Source: Desulfotignum sp. (GTDB taxonomy: Bacteria > Desulfobacterota > Desulfobacteria > Desulfobacterales > Desulfobacteraceae). From it: DNA of 64,000 bases. Each line of letters opens with the position of its first letter. The stretch's first letter is position 1. Shown in pieces: positions 50,681 through 59,030 of this stretch. Both the position numbers and the translations under genes were made by a program. Location of the stretch: positions 62,001 through 126,000 of the forward strand of contig JAABSA010000003.1 of assembly GCA_011390635.1 (NCBI GenBank). The letters run 5' to 3'. Below the pieces are notes generated by a model. It was not told the origin of the DNA and searched no databases. It saw only the letters and a list, made by a program, of their open reading frames with translations.

Positions 50681-52776
50681 CTTGTCTCCTCCCCGATGCG
50701 GATCCACACAAACCCGGTATCATCCACTGTAGCGGATGCATCTTCTCCCATGACAATGGTGGATTCCCGTTCCTCGATAATGGCCGGGCCGGCGAAACCG
50801 GCCCCGGCAAACAGAAGGGATCGGTCATATACGGTAAAATCAATATAGGTTTTATTCACCACGGAAAATGCTTTTCGCTGTCCTTTGATACAGGCCGCAA
50901 GGGTGTTTGCCTTTCCGGTGAGCCTGGGCATGGAAAACGGCTTTTGGGGCAGGCTGGCCCGCACCTTGAAAGTAACGAATTCCACCGGGGTTTCCGGATA
51001 AGTCCGACCGTACAGCCTTTTGTATTCTGTATCAAACCGGTCTCTGATCTCTTTGTGGGACCATTGGGTAAAAGGCTTGGGATCAATGACCAGATCGGTC
51101 TCCGCACCCTGGCCCACAAACCGCATGAGCAGGGTACGCTGGAACATGACCCGGGTGTCTTTGGCTGCATCCGCCAGTATGGCGGCCCCTTCTTTTTCCA
51201 GCTGGGCGAACAGGTCTTCGATATCACCAAAATCCGCCTCTCCCAGGGCCAGACGGTGGCTGCGGGACAGATCGAATGCCACCGGGGCTGTAAAAAACCC
51301 CAATGCCGATCCCACCCCGGCCAGAGGGGGCACCAGGATCGATTTTGCCCCGATCTTCTTTGCCAGGCCATAGGCATGCACCGGGCCGGCTCCGCCGAAT
51401 GCAGACATCACCACGGAGGAAGGGTTGCCCCCTTTTTCCGCAATATGGGTCTTGGCGGCTGCTGCCATGGTCTCGTTGATGAGATCATGAATCCCGAAGG
51501 CCGCTTCGGTGACCGAAGTGCCTAAAGGATTCGCAATTTTCTCTTCAATGGCGGTGCGGGATTTTCCGATATCCAGGGCCATGGTGCCTCCCAGGAAAAA
51601 ATCCGGGTCCAGATATCCCAGCACCAGGTCTGCATCCGTGACAGTGGGGTTCTCTCCCCCCTGGTTGTAACAGGCAGGGCCGGGATCGGCCCCGGCACTT
51701 TCAGGTCCCACCGCCAGAAGTCCCAGGCTGCTGATTTTGGCGATACTGCCCCCGCCGGCACCAATTTCCATCAGATCCACCACCGGCACCTGGATGGGCA
51801 GGCCGGAACCTTTTTTAAACCGCTGGACCCGGCCCACTTCAAAGGTGGAGACCAGCCCGGCGTTGCCTTTCTGGATCAGACAGGACTTGGCCGTGGTACC
51901 CCCCATATCAAAGCAGAACATGTCCTTGATATGAAACATTTTCCCATAATGCTGGGACGCGATCACGGCAGCTGTGGGGCCGGATTCAATGATGCGAACA
52001 GGAAATTTTCTGGCGGTTTCCACCGAGGTGATGCCGCCGGAAGAAAGCATGATGTACAACCGTCCCAAAAATCCCATGTCAGCCAGGCGAAGGGTAAGTC
52101 TTTCCAGGTACTGGAAGGTGATGGGTTTGACATATGCGTTCACCGCTGTGGTGCAGGTGCGCTCATATTCCCTGATCTGGGGCAGTACCTCAAAGGAAAA
52201 CGAGGTGGACAGATCCGGGTCCGCATCCTGGATAATTCTTTGCAGCACCTGTTCATTCACCGGGTTTTCATAGGAGTTGATGCAGCACACGGCCAGGGAC
52301 TCGATACCCTGTTTTTGAAAATCGGTCACCAAAGCCCGTACCTGTTTTTCATCCACAGGCGCAAGGACCCGTCCGTCAGCGGTCACCCGTTCATCAATCT
52401 CTTTTCTCAGGGCCCGGGGCACAATGGGTGCCGGGTACTGGCTGAAAATATCATAGGCATCGTACCGGATTTCCCTGCCCAGTTCCAGCACATCCCGAAA
52501 TCCTTTGGTGGTGATAAGCCCGGTTTTTGCCCCTTTGCGCTCAATAATGGCATTGATGACCAGGGTTGTGCCATGGATCACATCCTCCACCTGGTCCAAA
52601 AATCCCGGCTTCACCTGCAGCAGTTCTTTGATGCCCTTTTCCACGGCATCAGACGGGTCATTCGGGGTGGTCAGGCACTTGTTGGTGAAAAATTCCCCGG
52701 TCCGGGTGTTCACCAGAACAAAATCCGTAAACGTGCCGCCGATATCACACCCCAGTCGAAAACCTGATTGATCCAA
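50677..52776 (-). CDS. Hydantoinase/oxoprolinase subunit A (HyuA family), TTG start
   Basis: A 699-residue HyuA-family ATP-binding subunit. FRLGCDIGGTFTDFVLV near the N-terminus is the phosphate-binding loop of the actin-like ATPase fold. HGTTLVINAIIERKGAKTGLITTKGFRDVLELGREIRYDAYDI, SGGITSVETARKFPVRIIESGPTAAVIA, FDMGGTTAKSCLI and FGGAGPVHAYGLAKKIG are all signatures. The ATG-started frame at 52815 would overlap the mutase gene. A TTG at 52776 with AAGGAGG six bases upstream gives a normal N-terminus 14 bases after the mutase stop, so I choose it. It forms the ring-opening enzyme with HyuB. Confidence 0.9.
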   Translation of the reverse strand: MDQSGFRLGCDIGGTFTDFVLVNTRTGEFFTNKCLTTPNDPSDAVEKGIKELLQVKPGFLDQVEDVIHGTTLVINAIIERKGAKTGLITTKGFRDVLELGREIRYDAYDIFSQYPAPIVPRALRKEIDERVTADGRVLAPVDEKQVRALVTDFQKQGIESLAVCCINSYENPVNEQVLQRIIQDADPDLSTSFSFEVLPQIREYERTCTTAVNAYVKPITFQYLERLTLRLADMGFLGRLYIMLSSGGITSVETARKFPVRIIESGPTAAVIASQHYGKMFHIKDMFCFDMGGTTAKSCLIQKGNAGLVSTFEVGRVQRFKKGSGLPIQVPVVDLMEIGAGGGSIAKISSLGLLAVGPESAGADPGPACYNQGGENPTVTDADLVLGYLDPDFFLGGTMALDIGKSRTAIEEKIANPLGTSVTEAAFGIHDLINETMAAAAKTHIAEKGGNPSSVVMSAFGGAGPVHAYGLAKKIGAKSILVPPLAGVGSALGFFTAPVAFDLSRSHRLALGEADFGDIEDLFAQLEKEGAAILADAAKDTRVMFQRTLLMRFVGQGAETDLVIDPKPFTQWSHKEIRDRFDTEYKRLYGRTYPETPVEFVTFKVRASLPQKPFSMPRLTGKANTLAACIKGQRKAFSVVNKTYIDFTVYDRSLLFAGAGFAGPAIIEERESTIVMGEDASATVDDTGFVWIRIGEETR

Positions 52777-52790
52777 ATCTGACCTCCTTA

Positions 52791-54419
52791 TCAATAAAAA
52801 CCCGGTTCCTGCCATTCCCCGAATGTCTGGCGGAACACATCCGCCATTTCTCCCACCGTGGCAAACGCCTTGCAGCAGTCCACCAGATACGGCATGACAT
52901 TGTTTTTGTTTTTTGCCGCCTTTTCCAGGGACCGCAAGGTATCTGTCACCGCTTTTTCATGCCGGGTCCGCTTGAGTTCTGCCAGACTGTCCTTTGATGA
53001 CTGGGCCCATGCCCGGTTGTACTGATGCAGTTCCACATCTGCGGCATCATCTTCTTTGCCCGGTGTTCTGCCTACTTTTTTGTATTCTCCGGACTGGAGC
53101 CCTTTTTCAAATTCATAGGCCTGCTGAGACACCTTTTTCTGGATCACCCCTTCGGAAATGCCGGACACAATGCCCCCCATGTTTCTTACCCAGGCCATTT
53201 CCTCTCTGATCTTATCTGCCATCTCAAGGGTCAGGGTTTCAATGAAATAGGACCCGGCCAAAGGATCCACAGTATCTCTGAGTCCCACCTCATCCATGAG
53301 CAGCTCCAGGGTCTTGAGGGACAGCAGCGCGGACCTGGGGGTGGGTATGGTATAGGCTTCGTCAAAGGAGCACAGCGCCGTGGTCTGGGCCCCGGACAGG
53401 GCCGCCCCCAGGGCATAAAACGCACCTCTCATGATATTGTTTTCCGGCTCTTCCTTGGTCAAACCGGACCCGCCGCCCCCGAACAGGCCCCGCAGAAACA
53501 GTTTTTTCTTTTCCGTGACCTTGTAGTCTTCTTTAAGCATCTGTGCCCAGATTTTTCTGGCGGCCCGGAACTTGGCAATCTGTTCCCACAGGTTGCCGTA
53601 CACATTGAAATTAAAGGAAAACCGCCCCACAAAATCGGACGGGTCAATACCCCGCGCTGCCACGGTGTCGATATAGGCCCGGGCGATCTCAAAGGCATAG
53701 GCAATTTCCTGGGCCGGGGTGGCGCCGGATTCTCTGATATGGTATCCGCAGATGCTCACCGGGTTGGACCGGGGCAGTTCCCTGACCGCATATTCAATGG
53801 TGTCCCCCACCAGATGCACCCCGTGCTCCACCGGAAAAATCCAGGCCCCTCTGCCGATCATCTCTTTGAGGATATCGTTCTGCGGGGTGCAGGAGATTTT
53901 TGTTTTATCAAACCCTTTGGTTTCTCCTAAGGCCTGATACATGGCCATCATGATGGAGGCCACCGCATTGATGGTCAACCCTGATCCGATGCGGTCCAGG
54001 GGGATCCCGTCAAACGCGGTGAGAAAATCCTTCAGCGAATCCACGGCCATGCCCACCCGGCCCACTTCTCCTTCCGCCAGGGGATGGTCCGAGTCATACC
54101 CCATCTGGGTAGGCAGGTCAAAGGCCACATTCAACCCGTTCTGGCCGTTGGCAATCATGAGTTTAAACCGCTCATTGGTCTGCTCCGGTGTGCCGAACCC
54201 GGTATACTGCCGGGTGGTCCAGGCCCGGGACCTGTACCCCATCGGATGCAGGCTCCGGGTAAATGGATATTCACCGGCCTCCCCGAGATCTTTTTCATAA
54301 GTAAACCCGGCATCAGCCAGTTCCTCTGGTCCATACACGGGTTTAATTTTTATGCCTGACTGGTAGACCACCTCTGTGATGGCCCCTTTTTCATCCTTGA
54401 TATATCTGGCAACGCCCAT
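52791..54419 (-). CDS. B12-dependent acyl-CoA mutase, large subunit (methylmalonyl-CoA mutase-like)
   Basis: A 542-residue TIM-barrel subunit without the B12 domain, paired with the small subunit encoded upstream. SRAWTTRQYTGFGTPEQTNERF, GLNVAFDLPTQMGYDSDHPLA and SICGYHIRESGATPAQEIAYAFE are the family core. By eye, the methylmalonyl-CoA mutase residues Tyr89, Arg207 and His244 correspond to Tyr72, Arg190 and His227 here, so a carboxylated (succinyl/malonyl) substrate is expected. The mutase motif with His328 and Gln330 is replaced by LFGGGGSGLT. That fits a bulkier substrate such as an arylsuccinyl-CoA. GGGAG precedes the ATG. Confidence 0.9.
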   Translation of the reverse strand: MGVARYIKDEKGAITEVVYQSGIKIKPVYGPEELADAGFTYEKDLGEAGEYPFTRSLHPMGYRSRAWTTRQYTGFGTPEQTNERFKLMIANGQNGLNVAFDLPTQMGYDSDHPLAEGEVGRVGMAVDSLKDFLTAFDGIPLDRIGSGLTINAVASIMMAMYQALGETKGFDKTKISCTPQNDILKEMIGRGAWIFPVEHGVHLVGDTIEYAVRELPRSNPVSICGYHIRESGATPAQEIAYAFEIARAYIDTVAARGIDPSDFVGRFSFNFNVYGNLWEQIAKFRAARKIWAQMLKEDYKVTEKKKLFLRGLFGGGGSGLTKEEPENNIMRGAFYALGAALSGAQTTALCSFDEAYTIPTPRSALLSLKTLELLMDEVGLRDTVDPLAGSYFIETLTLEMADKIREEMAWVRNMGGIVSGISEGVIQKKVSQQAYEFEKGLQSGEYKKVGRTPGKEDDAADVELHQYNRAWAQSSKDSLAELKRTRHEKAVTDTLRSLEKAAKNKNNVMPYLVDCCKAFATVGEMADVFRQTFGEWQEPGFY

Positions 54420-54466
54420 ATTCCGCTCCCTTATAAAAACAGCCGGTCTCTGTACCAGCCGGCCGG

Positions 54467-54865
54467 CTATTGAAACAACGCATGAATGCCTGACACGATG
54501 GTATCAAAAGAGGCGCCGCCGGGAAACACCGCTGCAACGCCCATGTCCCTGAGGGGCTGGATATCCTGCTGGGGAATCACCCCCCCCACCACCAGGTGTA
54601 CATTGTCAAGTGTGTGTTCTTTCATCATGGCTGTCAGTTTTTCACAGATGGGCAGATGGGCCCCGGACATGATGGACAGGCCGATGACATCCACAGACTC
54701 CTGAACAGCAGTGGATATGATCTGGTCCAGGGTCTGGTGGAGCCCGGAATAGATCACTTCCATGCCCGCATCCCGCAGGGCCAGTGCCACAATCTTGGCC
54801 CCTTTGTCATGACCGTCCAGGCCCGGTTTTGCCACCAGCACCCGGATCTTGTTTACTGTTTCCAT
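54467..54865 (-). CDS. B12-binding small subunit of acyl-CoA mutase
   Basis: A 132-residue cobalamin-binding domain. VLVAKPGLDGHDKGAKIVA contains the DxHxxG motif (Asp17, His19, Gly22) in which His displaces the lower ligand of B12. VDVIGLSIMSGAHL (the SxL region) and VVGGVIPQQD with the GG turn complete the fold. It pairs with the large subunit encoded 47 bases downstream, as in two-component mutases. The start is ATG 54865, where an AAGG sits upstream; the frame extends to 54910. Upstream lies a gene-free stretch of 704 bases (54866-55569) holding two repeat elements. Confidence 0.92.
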   Translation of the reverse strand: METVNKIRVLVAKPGLDGHDKGAKIVALALRDAGMEVIYSGLHQTLDQIISTAVQESVDVIGLSIMSGAHLPICEKLTAMMKEHTLDNVHLVVGGVIPQQDIQPLRDMGVAAVFPGGASFDTIVSGIHALFQ

Positions 54866-55013
54866 ACGCCTTGGTTTCCTTTCTTTATGTTGCAGGTCAC
54901 AGACAGACATGCAACATCAAACAGTCCGTACAACGATTATCTTCAACGACTCCCCCGACTCTTTGAGCAGTGCACTTGCATATAACCAATTCTTATTCGG
55001 TTGATTGATACCC

Positions 55014-55088
55014 GCCCCCTGTGGGTGCCTTGTGACCGGCCCGAGATGACCCATCTGACGGTCCTGTCACAAGGCACCCACAGGGGGC
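55014..55088 (+). repeat. Conserved-loop hairpin element, copy D
   Basis: Perfect 23-bp arms (55014-55036 / 55066-55088; outer GCCCCCTGTGGGTGCC) enclose a 29-base loop, CGGCCCGAGAT to ATCTGACGGTCCT. Flanks GATACCC and GTCAATATAT match copy C. The 241 bases between this and large element D contain no feature I can name. Confidence 0.92.
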
Positions 55089-55329
55089 TTGGTCAATATA
55101 TTGTTACATCGCTATGCGCTTGTCCCTCCAAAACCGATCAAACTTGCTCCATGAATCGGATATCTCCAACATTTTTATATCCCCTGTGTAAATAATCCCC
55201 TTTTGTAAAGAGGTGGGGCCCCTGCTGTGCAACTTAATTTCCAGTCCTGATTCATCCCTTTTCGCGCCGGGTGAATAGCCAAGCCCCTGGTTTGTGTCAC
55301 CCGATAATGATAATTCGGGGCAGGGTCCA

Positions 55330-55519
55330 GTGTCGGGCAGGTCTTGCGGGTCGAATCCCATTCTGCCGCGGTTGTTACAGGGTGTTGGGCATGCGGAGCG
55401 TTACGAACGGCAAACTGTTTGAGGACATACCTGCCCGCAGTTTTTGCCGTTTAGTGCAGCATGCCCTGCACCCTGTCAACCGGGACAGACGGGTGAGGCC
55501 TGCAAGACCTGCCCGACAC
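55330..55519 (+). repeat. Large ~190-bp nested-hairpin element, copy D
   Basis: Perfect 18-bp outer arms GTGTCGGGCAGGTCTTGC (55330-55347 / 55502-55519) enclose the conserved core with its stem ACAGGGTGTTGGGCATGC / GCATGCCCTGCACCCTGT. Same order and orientation relative to its small hairpin as at the C locus. It ends 50 bases before the meaB stop codon. Confidence 0.92.
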
Positions 55520-55569
55520 GGGTATCTCCCGGGTTTCTGTCCGGTTTGGCGCCAAATCGGCCAAAAAAT

Positions 55570-56589
55570 TCACTCCCCCTCCCGGTCCACACTGCCAGGC
55601 TCCCCCAGAGACCGGGTCAGGCGGTCTGCCAGCTCCCGGGCCGCCCGGTAAGGATCTGCCGCCACCTCTGCCTGCTGTGCCGCTGTATCCAGAAATGCCC
55701 CCACCTGCCTGTCAATCCATGGATCGATCCGGTCCATCACCATCTGCCGCACCAAGGTGGTAAAATAATCCCTGGCCTGGGCGGTCTGCTTTTTTTCCAG
55801 CACCCGGTTCTCCTTCATGAACTGCCGGTGGTCTAAAAACAGGTCTGCCAGCCGGTCCACCCCTTCTCCGGTTCTGGCACAGGTACTCACCACCAAAGGC
55901 TGCCAGTCGTTTGGTGCCGATGACCGCATGGCCCCCAGATTTTCCAGGGTCAACTTTTCGGTCTGTGCGCCGGGCAGGTCATTTTTGTTGACAACAAACA
56001 GATCCGCCGCCTCCAGAACTCCTGCCTTCACCGACTGGATGCCGTCTCCGGTGCCGGGAATGGCCACCAGGCACAGGCTGTGAACCATGGTGCCGATATC
56101 GATGTCTGCCTGGCCGGAACCCACCGGCTCCACAATGATGATGTCATATCCCATGGCATCCAGTACCAGACAGGTATCTCTGGTTGCCCGGGCCAGACCG
56201 CCCCCAGCACCCCGAGCTGCCATGGAACGGATAAACACCCCCGGATCACCGGCATGGGCCTGCATGCGCACCCGGTCTCCCAAAATTGCCCCGCCGGTCT
56301 TATGGGAGGACGGATCCACTGCAACCACCCCCACGGTGAGGTCTTTTTTGCGAAACACAGTGATCAACGCGCTGATCAAAGTGGATTTGCCGGCACCGGG
56401 CGGGCCGGTAATACCGATAATAAAAGCGTTTCCTGCATGGGGATGCAGCTGTCCCAATATCCGGGCAGCTGCGGGATCGCCCGCTTCAATACGCCGGATC
56501 AACCGGGCCCCTGCCATGACATCGCCATCCAGAATATGGTTTATCCCGGATGGGATATCACAACGTATGTCAGGCGCTTTTTCTGGCAT
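55570..56589 (-). CDS. meaB: MeaB/ArgK-family GTPase, acyl-CoA mutase chaperone
   Basis: A 339-residue G3E GTPase that loads or protects B12 on acyl-CoA mutases. Walker A GITGPPGAGKSTLISAL lies at about residues 59-75. VVAVDPSSHKTGGAILGDRVRMQ is the switch region with the conserved Asp-Pro-Ser-Ser. DIIIVEPVGSGQAD and VVNKNDLPGA (the NKxD guanine motif) complete the GTPase. Pairing with the mutase subunits encoded 700 bases downstream supports a dedicated chaperone. The start lies within the end of gntR (20-base overlap), with AAGGAGG before the ATG. Confidence 0.93.
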   Translation of the reverse strand: MPEKAPDIRCDIPSGINHILDGDVMAGARLIRRIEAGDPAAARILGQLHPHAGNAFIIGITGPPGAGKSTLISALITVFRKKDLTVGVVAVDPSSHKTGGAILGDRVRMQAHAGDPGVFIRSMAARGAGGGLARATRDTCLVLDAMGYDIIIVEPVGSGQADIDIGTMVHSLCLVAIPGTGDGIQSVKAGVLEAADLFVVNKNDLPGAQTEKLTLENLGAMRSSAPNDWQPLVVSTCARTGEGVDRLADLFLDHRQFMKENRVLEKKQTAQARDYFTTLVRQMVMDRIDPWIDRQVGAFLDTAAQQAEVAADPYRAARELADRLTRSLGEPGSVDREGE

Positions 56590-57250
56590 CTTCCTCCTTG
56601 AGCCGGCTGATCACTGCCTGCTTGCCCTTGAGAATATGGGCCCGCACCAGGGATTCCACCTGGTCTGCATCCCGCTGCCGCATGGCTGCAAGCATTTTTA
56701 TATGGTCCTGGCAGGATTCCACGGCAAAGGCCTCCTGCCTGAGGATGATCTGCCTGAACCGGGAAATCTGGGCCTGAAGCTGGCTGATCATCTTTATCAG
56801 CCGGGGGCTGTCGCTCATGGCATAGAGCAGGTCATGGAAATCGGTGTTGATGTCCGGCAGCAGGGCCGTGTGTTTTTTGTCCAGGCAGTCCTGGAAAAGG
56901 GTCATGACCTTTTCCAGAGGCGCCAGGTCAGACGGCCGGTGTTTTTCAGCAGCCAGCCTTGCTGCATAGGCCTCCAGCACGGCCCGAATGCCAAAGGTTT
57001 CTTCGATATCTGCACGGGTGAGCACCACCACCTTGAACCCGCCGGAGGGAATTTTTTCGATCCAGTCTTCGCGCTCCAGCTTGTGCAATGCCTCCCGAAG
57101 GGGGGTGCGGCTGATACCCAGCATCCTGGCCATACGGCTTTCCACCAGTCTTGCACCAGGGTCAATATCCTGGTCGATGATGGCCTGCTTCAGGTGGTCA
57201 TACACATCCTGTCCCAGAGATTTTCGTTCTGCTATGGCATTGAGTTTCAT
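56570..57250 (-). CDS. GntR family transcriptional regulator (FCD domain)
   Basis: A 226-residue regulator. The N-terminal winged helix is SLGQDVYDHLKQAIIDQDIDPGARLVESRMARMLGISRTPLREALHKLEREDWIEKIPSGGFKVV. The all-helical FCD ligand domain follows, with ETFGIRAVLEAYAARLAAEK and metal-binding residues in FHDLLYAMSDSPRL. It is in the middle of the aromatic block and downstream of a promoter carrying a GTATAC-type palindrome, the kind of site FCD regulators bind, so autoregulation is likely. The effector is probably a pathway acid or CoA ester (inference). It overlaps meaB by 20 bases. Confidence 0.9.
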   Translation of the reverse strand: MKLNAIAERKSLGQDVYDHLKQAIIDQDIDPGARLVESRMARMLGISRTPLREALHKLEREDWIEKIPSGGFKVVVLTRADIEETFGIRAVLEAYAARLAAEKHRPSDLAPLEKVMTLFQDCLDKKHTALLPDINTDFHDLLYAMSDSPRLIKMISQLQAQISRFRQIILRQEAFAVESCQDHIKMLAAMRQRDADQVESLVRAHILKGKQAVISRLKEEDARKSA

Positions 57251-57253
57251 CTT

Positions 57254-58444
57254 TCAAATGATTCCCTTTTCACTGAATCGTGCCAGCGTGTCCGGTGTGT
57301 ACTTAAGGACATCTCCGTAAATGGCCTGATTATGCTCCCCGAACCGCGGTGGAAAGGTCAGGTTACGGTTGCAGTCTTCCAGAAACGGGGTCATGTTCGG
57401 GGGCGGAGCCAGGGTCAGTGAGATGCCGGTGGCAGCATCTTTTGATGACAGCAGCCTTTTTTTCACCAGGGGATCCCCCGTCACCTCCTCCACACCCTTG
57501 ATGGGGGAGATGGGGACGGTGATGGCCGTGAACAGGTCAACCAGCTCGGCCGTGGTGTGCTGTTGGGTAATATCATTGATGGCCTGGTTCAGGTTGGCCA
57601 CATCCTTGATCCGGCCCTGGTTTTTCTTGTATGCTTCTTTGTTCAGGGACGTGAACATCTCCTGGGAGGTCATGGCGGCCCACTGCCGGTCATTGCCCAC
57701 GGCCAGGTACACGAACCCGTCTTTGGTTTTGTACACCGACACCGGGCAGAAAAACTCATGGGTGTTGCCCCGGCGGGTGATGGGGGTCCCGAAACTTTTT
57801 CCCAGGGCAATGGGTACGGTGAGCCAGGACACTGAGGATTCAAACATGGACATGTCCAGGCGGGAGCCCTCTCCGGTTACGGCCCGTTTGAACAACGCTT
57901 TCATGAGCAGACCGTAGCCGTGCTCGGAGGTGCCCATGTCCGGCAGGGGAATCCCGATCACCTGGGGATCGCCGTCCGCCTCACCGGTGAGGTCCATGAG
58001 TCCGGACCGGGCCTGGAGAATGGGGTCATAGGCCCCTTCATTGGAATCAGGGCCGAATCCCGTGACCCCCAGCCAGATGATATCCGGTTTGATTTCTTTC
58101 ATAATCTCATAGGCAATGCCCAGTTTTTCATAATTTTTGGGCAGCTGGTTGGTGATGAAGATGTCCACAGAAAGTTTCTGGATCAATTCCTTGAAAAGCT
58201 GTTTGCCTTCGGGCTCGGCCAGGTTCAATGTCAAGGCTTTTTTCCCGGCGTTGATGCACAGATAATAGGCATTCATGCGCTCCTCATCCATCACCTTTTC
58301 CCCGATGAACCGGTTGGGATCACCATACACCGGATGTTCCAGGCGGATGACATTCATGCCGTCCTGGGCCAGGCGATAGGTCAGATAGGGTGCCACAGTG
58401 GCCTGTTCAAGGGACAATACCGTCAGGTTCTTAAAAAGTTCCAT
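57254..58444 (-). CDS. Class III CoA-transferase (CaiB/BaiF family)
   Basis: A 396-residue family III CoA-transferase. NLTVLSLEQATVAPYLTYRLAQDGMNVIRLEHP opens the protein, LTLNLAEPEGKQLFKELIQKLSVDIFITN follows, and QARSGLMDLTGEADGDPQVIGIPLPDMGTSEHGYGLLMKAL contains the region of the catalytic Asp (likely PLPD). In anaerobic indoleacetate degradation a transferase of this class forms the CoA ester of the ring-opened arylsuccinate, a likely role here. It starts 13 bases after the iorB stop, with AAGGAG before the ATG, and ends three bases before gntR. Confidence 0.88.
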   Translation of the reverse strand: MELFKNLTVLSLEQATVAPYLTYRLAQDGMNVIRLEHPVYGDPNRFIGEKVMDEERMNAYYLCINAGKKALTLNLAEPEGKQLFKELIQKLSVDIFITNQLPKNYEKLGIAYEIMKEIKPDIIWLGVTGFGPDSNEGAYDPILQARSGLMDLTGEADGDPQVIGIPLPDMGTSEHGYGLLMKALFKRAVTGEGSRLDMSMFESSVSWLTVPIALGKSFGTPITRRGNTHEFFCPVSVYKTKDGFVYLAVGNDRQWAAMTSQEMFTSLNKEAYKKNQGRIKDVANLNQAINDITQQHTTAELVDLFTAITVPISPIKGVEEVTGDPLVKKRLLSSKDAATGISLTLAPPPNMTPFLEDCNRNLTFPPRFGEHNQAIYGDVLKYTPDTLARFSEKGII

Positions 58445-58456
58445 ATTTTCTCCTTA

Positions 58457-59020
58457 TCAACACAATTTTCTCCCTTCATCATGGCAGACATCAAATATCT
58501 TCAAATTGATCTGTTTTACGCTGTCAGGGCTCGCTGCTTCCACTGTGGTCCTCAGGGCTTCTGCTTCCAGTGGGCCTTGGCCGAAGGCGGAAAAAAACGC
58601 CACCATGGCCAGGTTGGTGGATCTGGGTGCCCCCAGTTCCAGGGCAGTTTTACCGGCTTCCATGGCAAAACAGGTAATGTGGTGTTCTGCCAGAAAGGGT
58701 GTCACACGCTCATCTGGAAACCTGTCGTTCGATCCATTGACAAACACCATCCCCCCGGGCCGAACCCAGGGCAGAAACCGGTAGGCTTCCGCCGCATCCA
58801 TGGAGATGAGAAAATCCCCTGCCCCGGCCCGGATCAGGCTGGACCCGGCATCTCCGATTTTCAGGTGGGAGACCACAGATCCCCCCCGCTGGGCCATGCC
58901 GTGGGTTTCCGCCCCCAGAATGTTGTATCCCTTGTTCAGGGCGGTCTGGGCCAGGATCTTGGTCATGAACAATATGCCCTGCCCCCCCAGGCCGCTCAGT
59001 ACGAAATTACAGGTTTTCAT
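58457..59020 (-). CDS. iorB: Indolepyruvate:ferredoxin oxidoreductase beta subunit
   Basis: A 187-residue subunit of the pyruvate/2-oxoacid oxidoreductase gamma type. NFVLSGLGGQGILFMTKILAQTAL and LGAETHGMAQRGGSVVSHLKIG are diagnostic. It combines with IorA to convert arylpyruvates to aryl-acetyl-CoA while reducing ferredoxin. The true start is ATG 59020 (AAAGGAGAGG upstream), 11 bases after the iorA stop; the frame runs on to 59053. Adjacent pathway genes suggest indolepyruvate or a related arylpyruvate from tryptophan as substrate. Confidence 0.93.
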   Translation of the reverse strand: MKTCNFVLSGLGGQGILFMTKILAQTALNKGYNILGAETHGMAQRGGSVVSHLKIGDAGSSLIRAGAGDFLISMDAAEAYRFLPWVRPGGMVFVNGSNDRFPDERVTPFLAEHHITCFAMEAGKTALELGAPRSTNLAMVAFFSAFGQGPLEAEALRTTVEAASPDSVKQINLKIFDVCHDEGRKLC

Positions 59021-59030
59021 ATCCTCTCCT

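Noticed and set aside
52791-54419. First impression that the mutase lacks Arg207 (PSMR replaced by HGVH).
   Set aside because: Counting back 37 residues from the conserved GYH histidine puts Arg207 in the upstream EMIGR segment, where Arg is present; the HGVH difference is at another position.
55104-55361. Minus-strand frame between elements D (ending KFDRFWRDKRIAM) considered as a remnant ATPase or transposase C-terminus.
   Set aside because: The match is too short and vague, there is no start site, and the frame runs into the repeat element.
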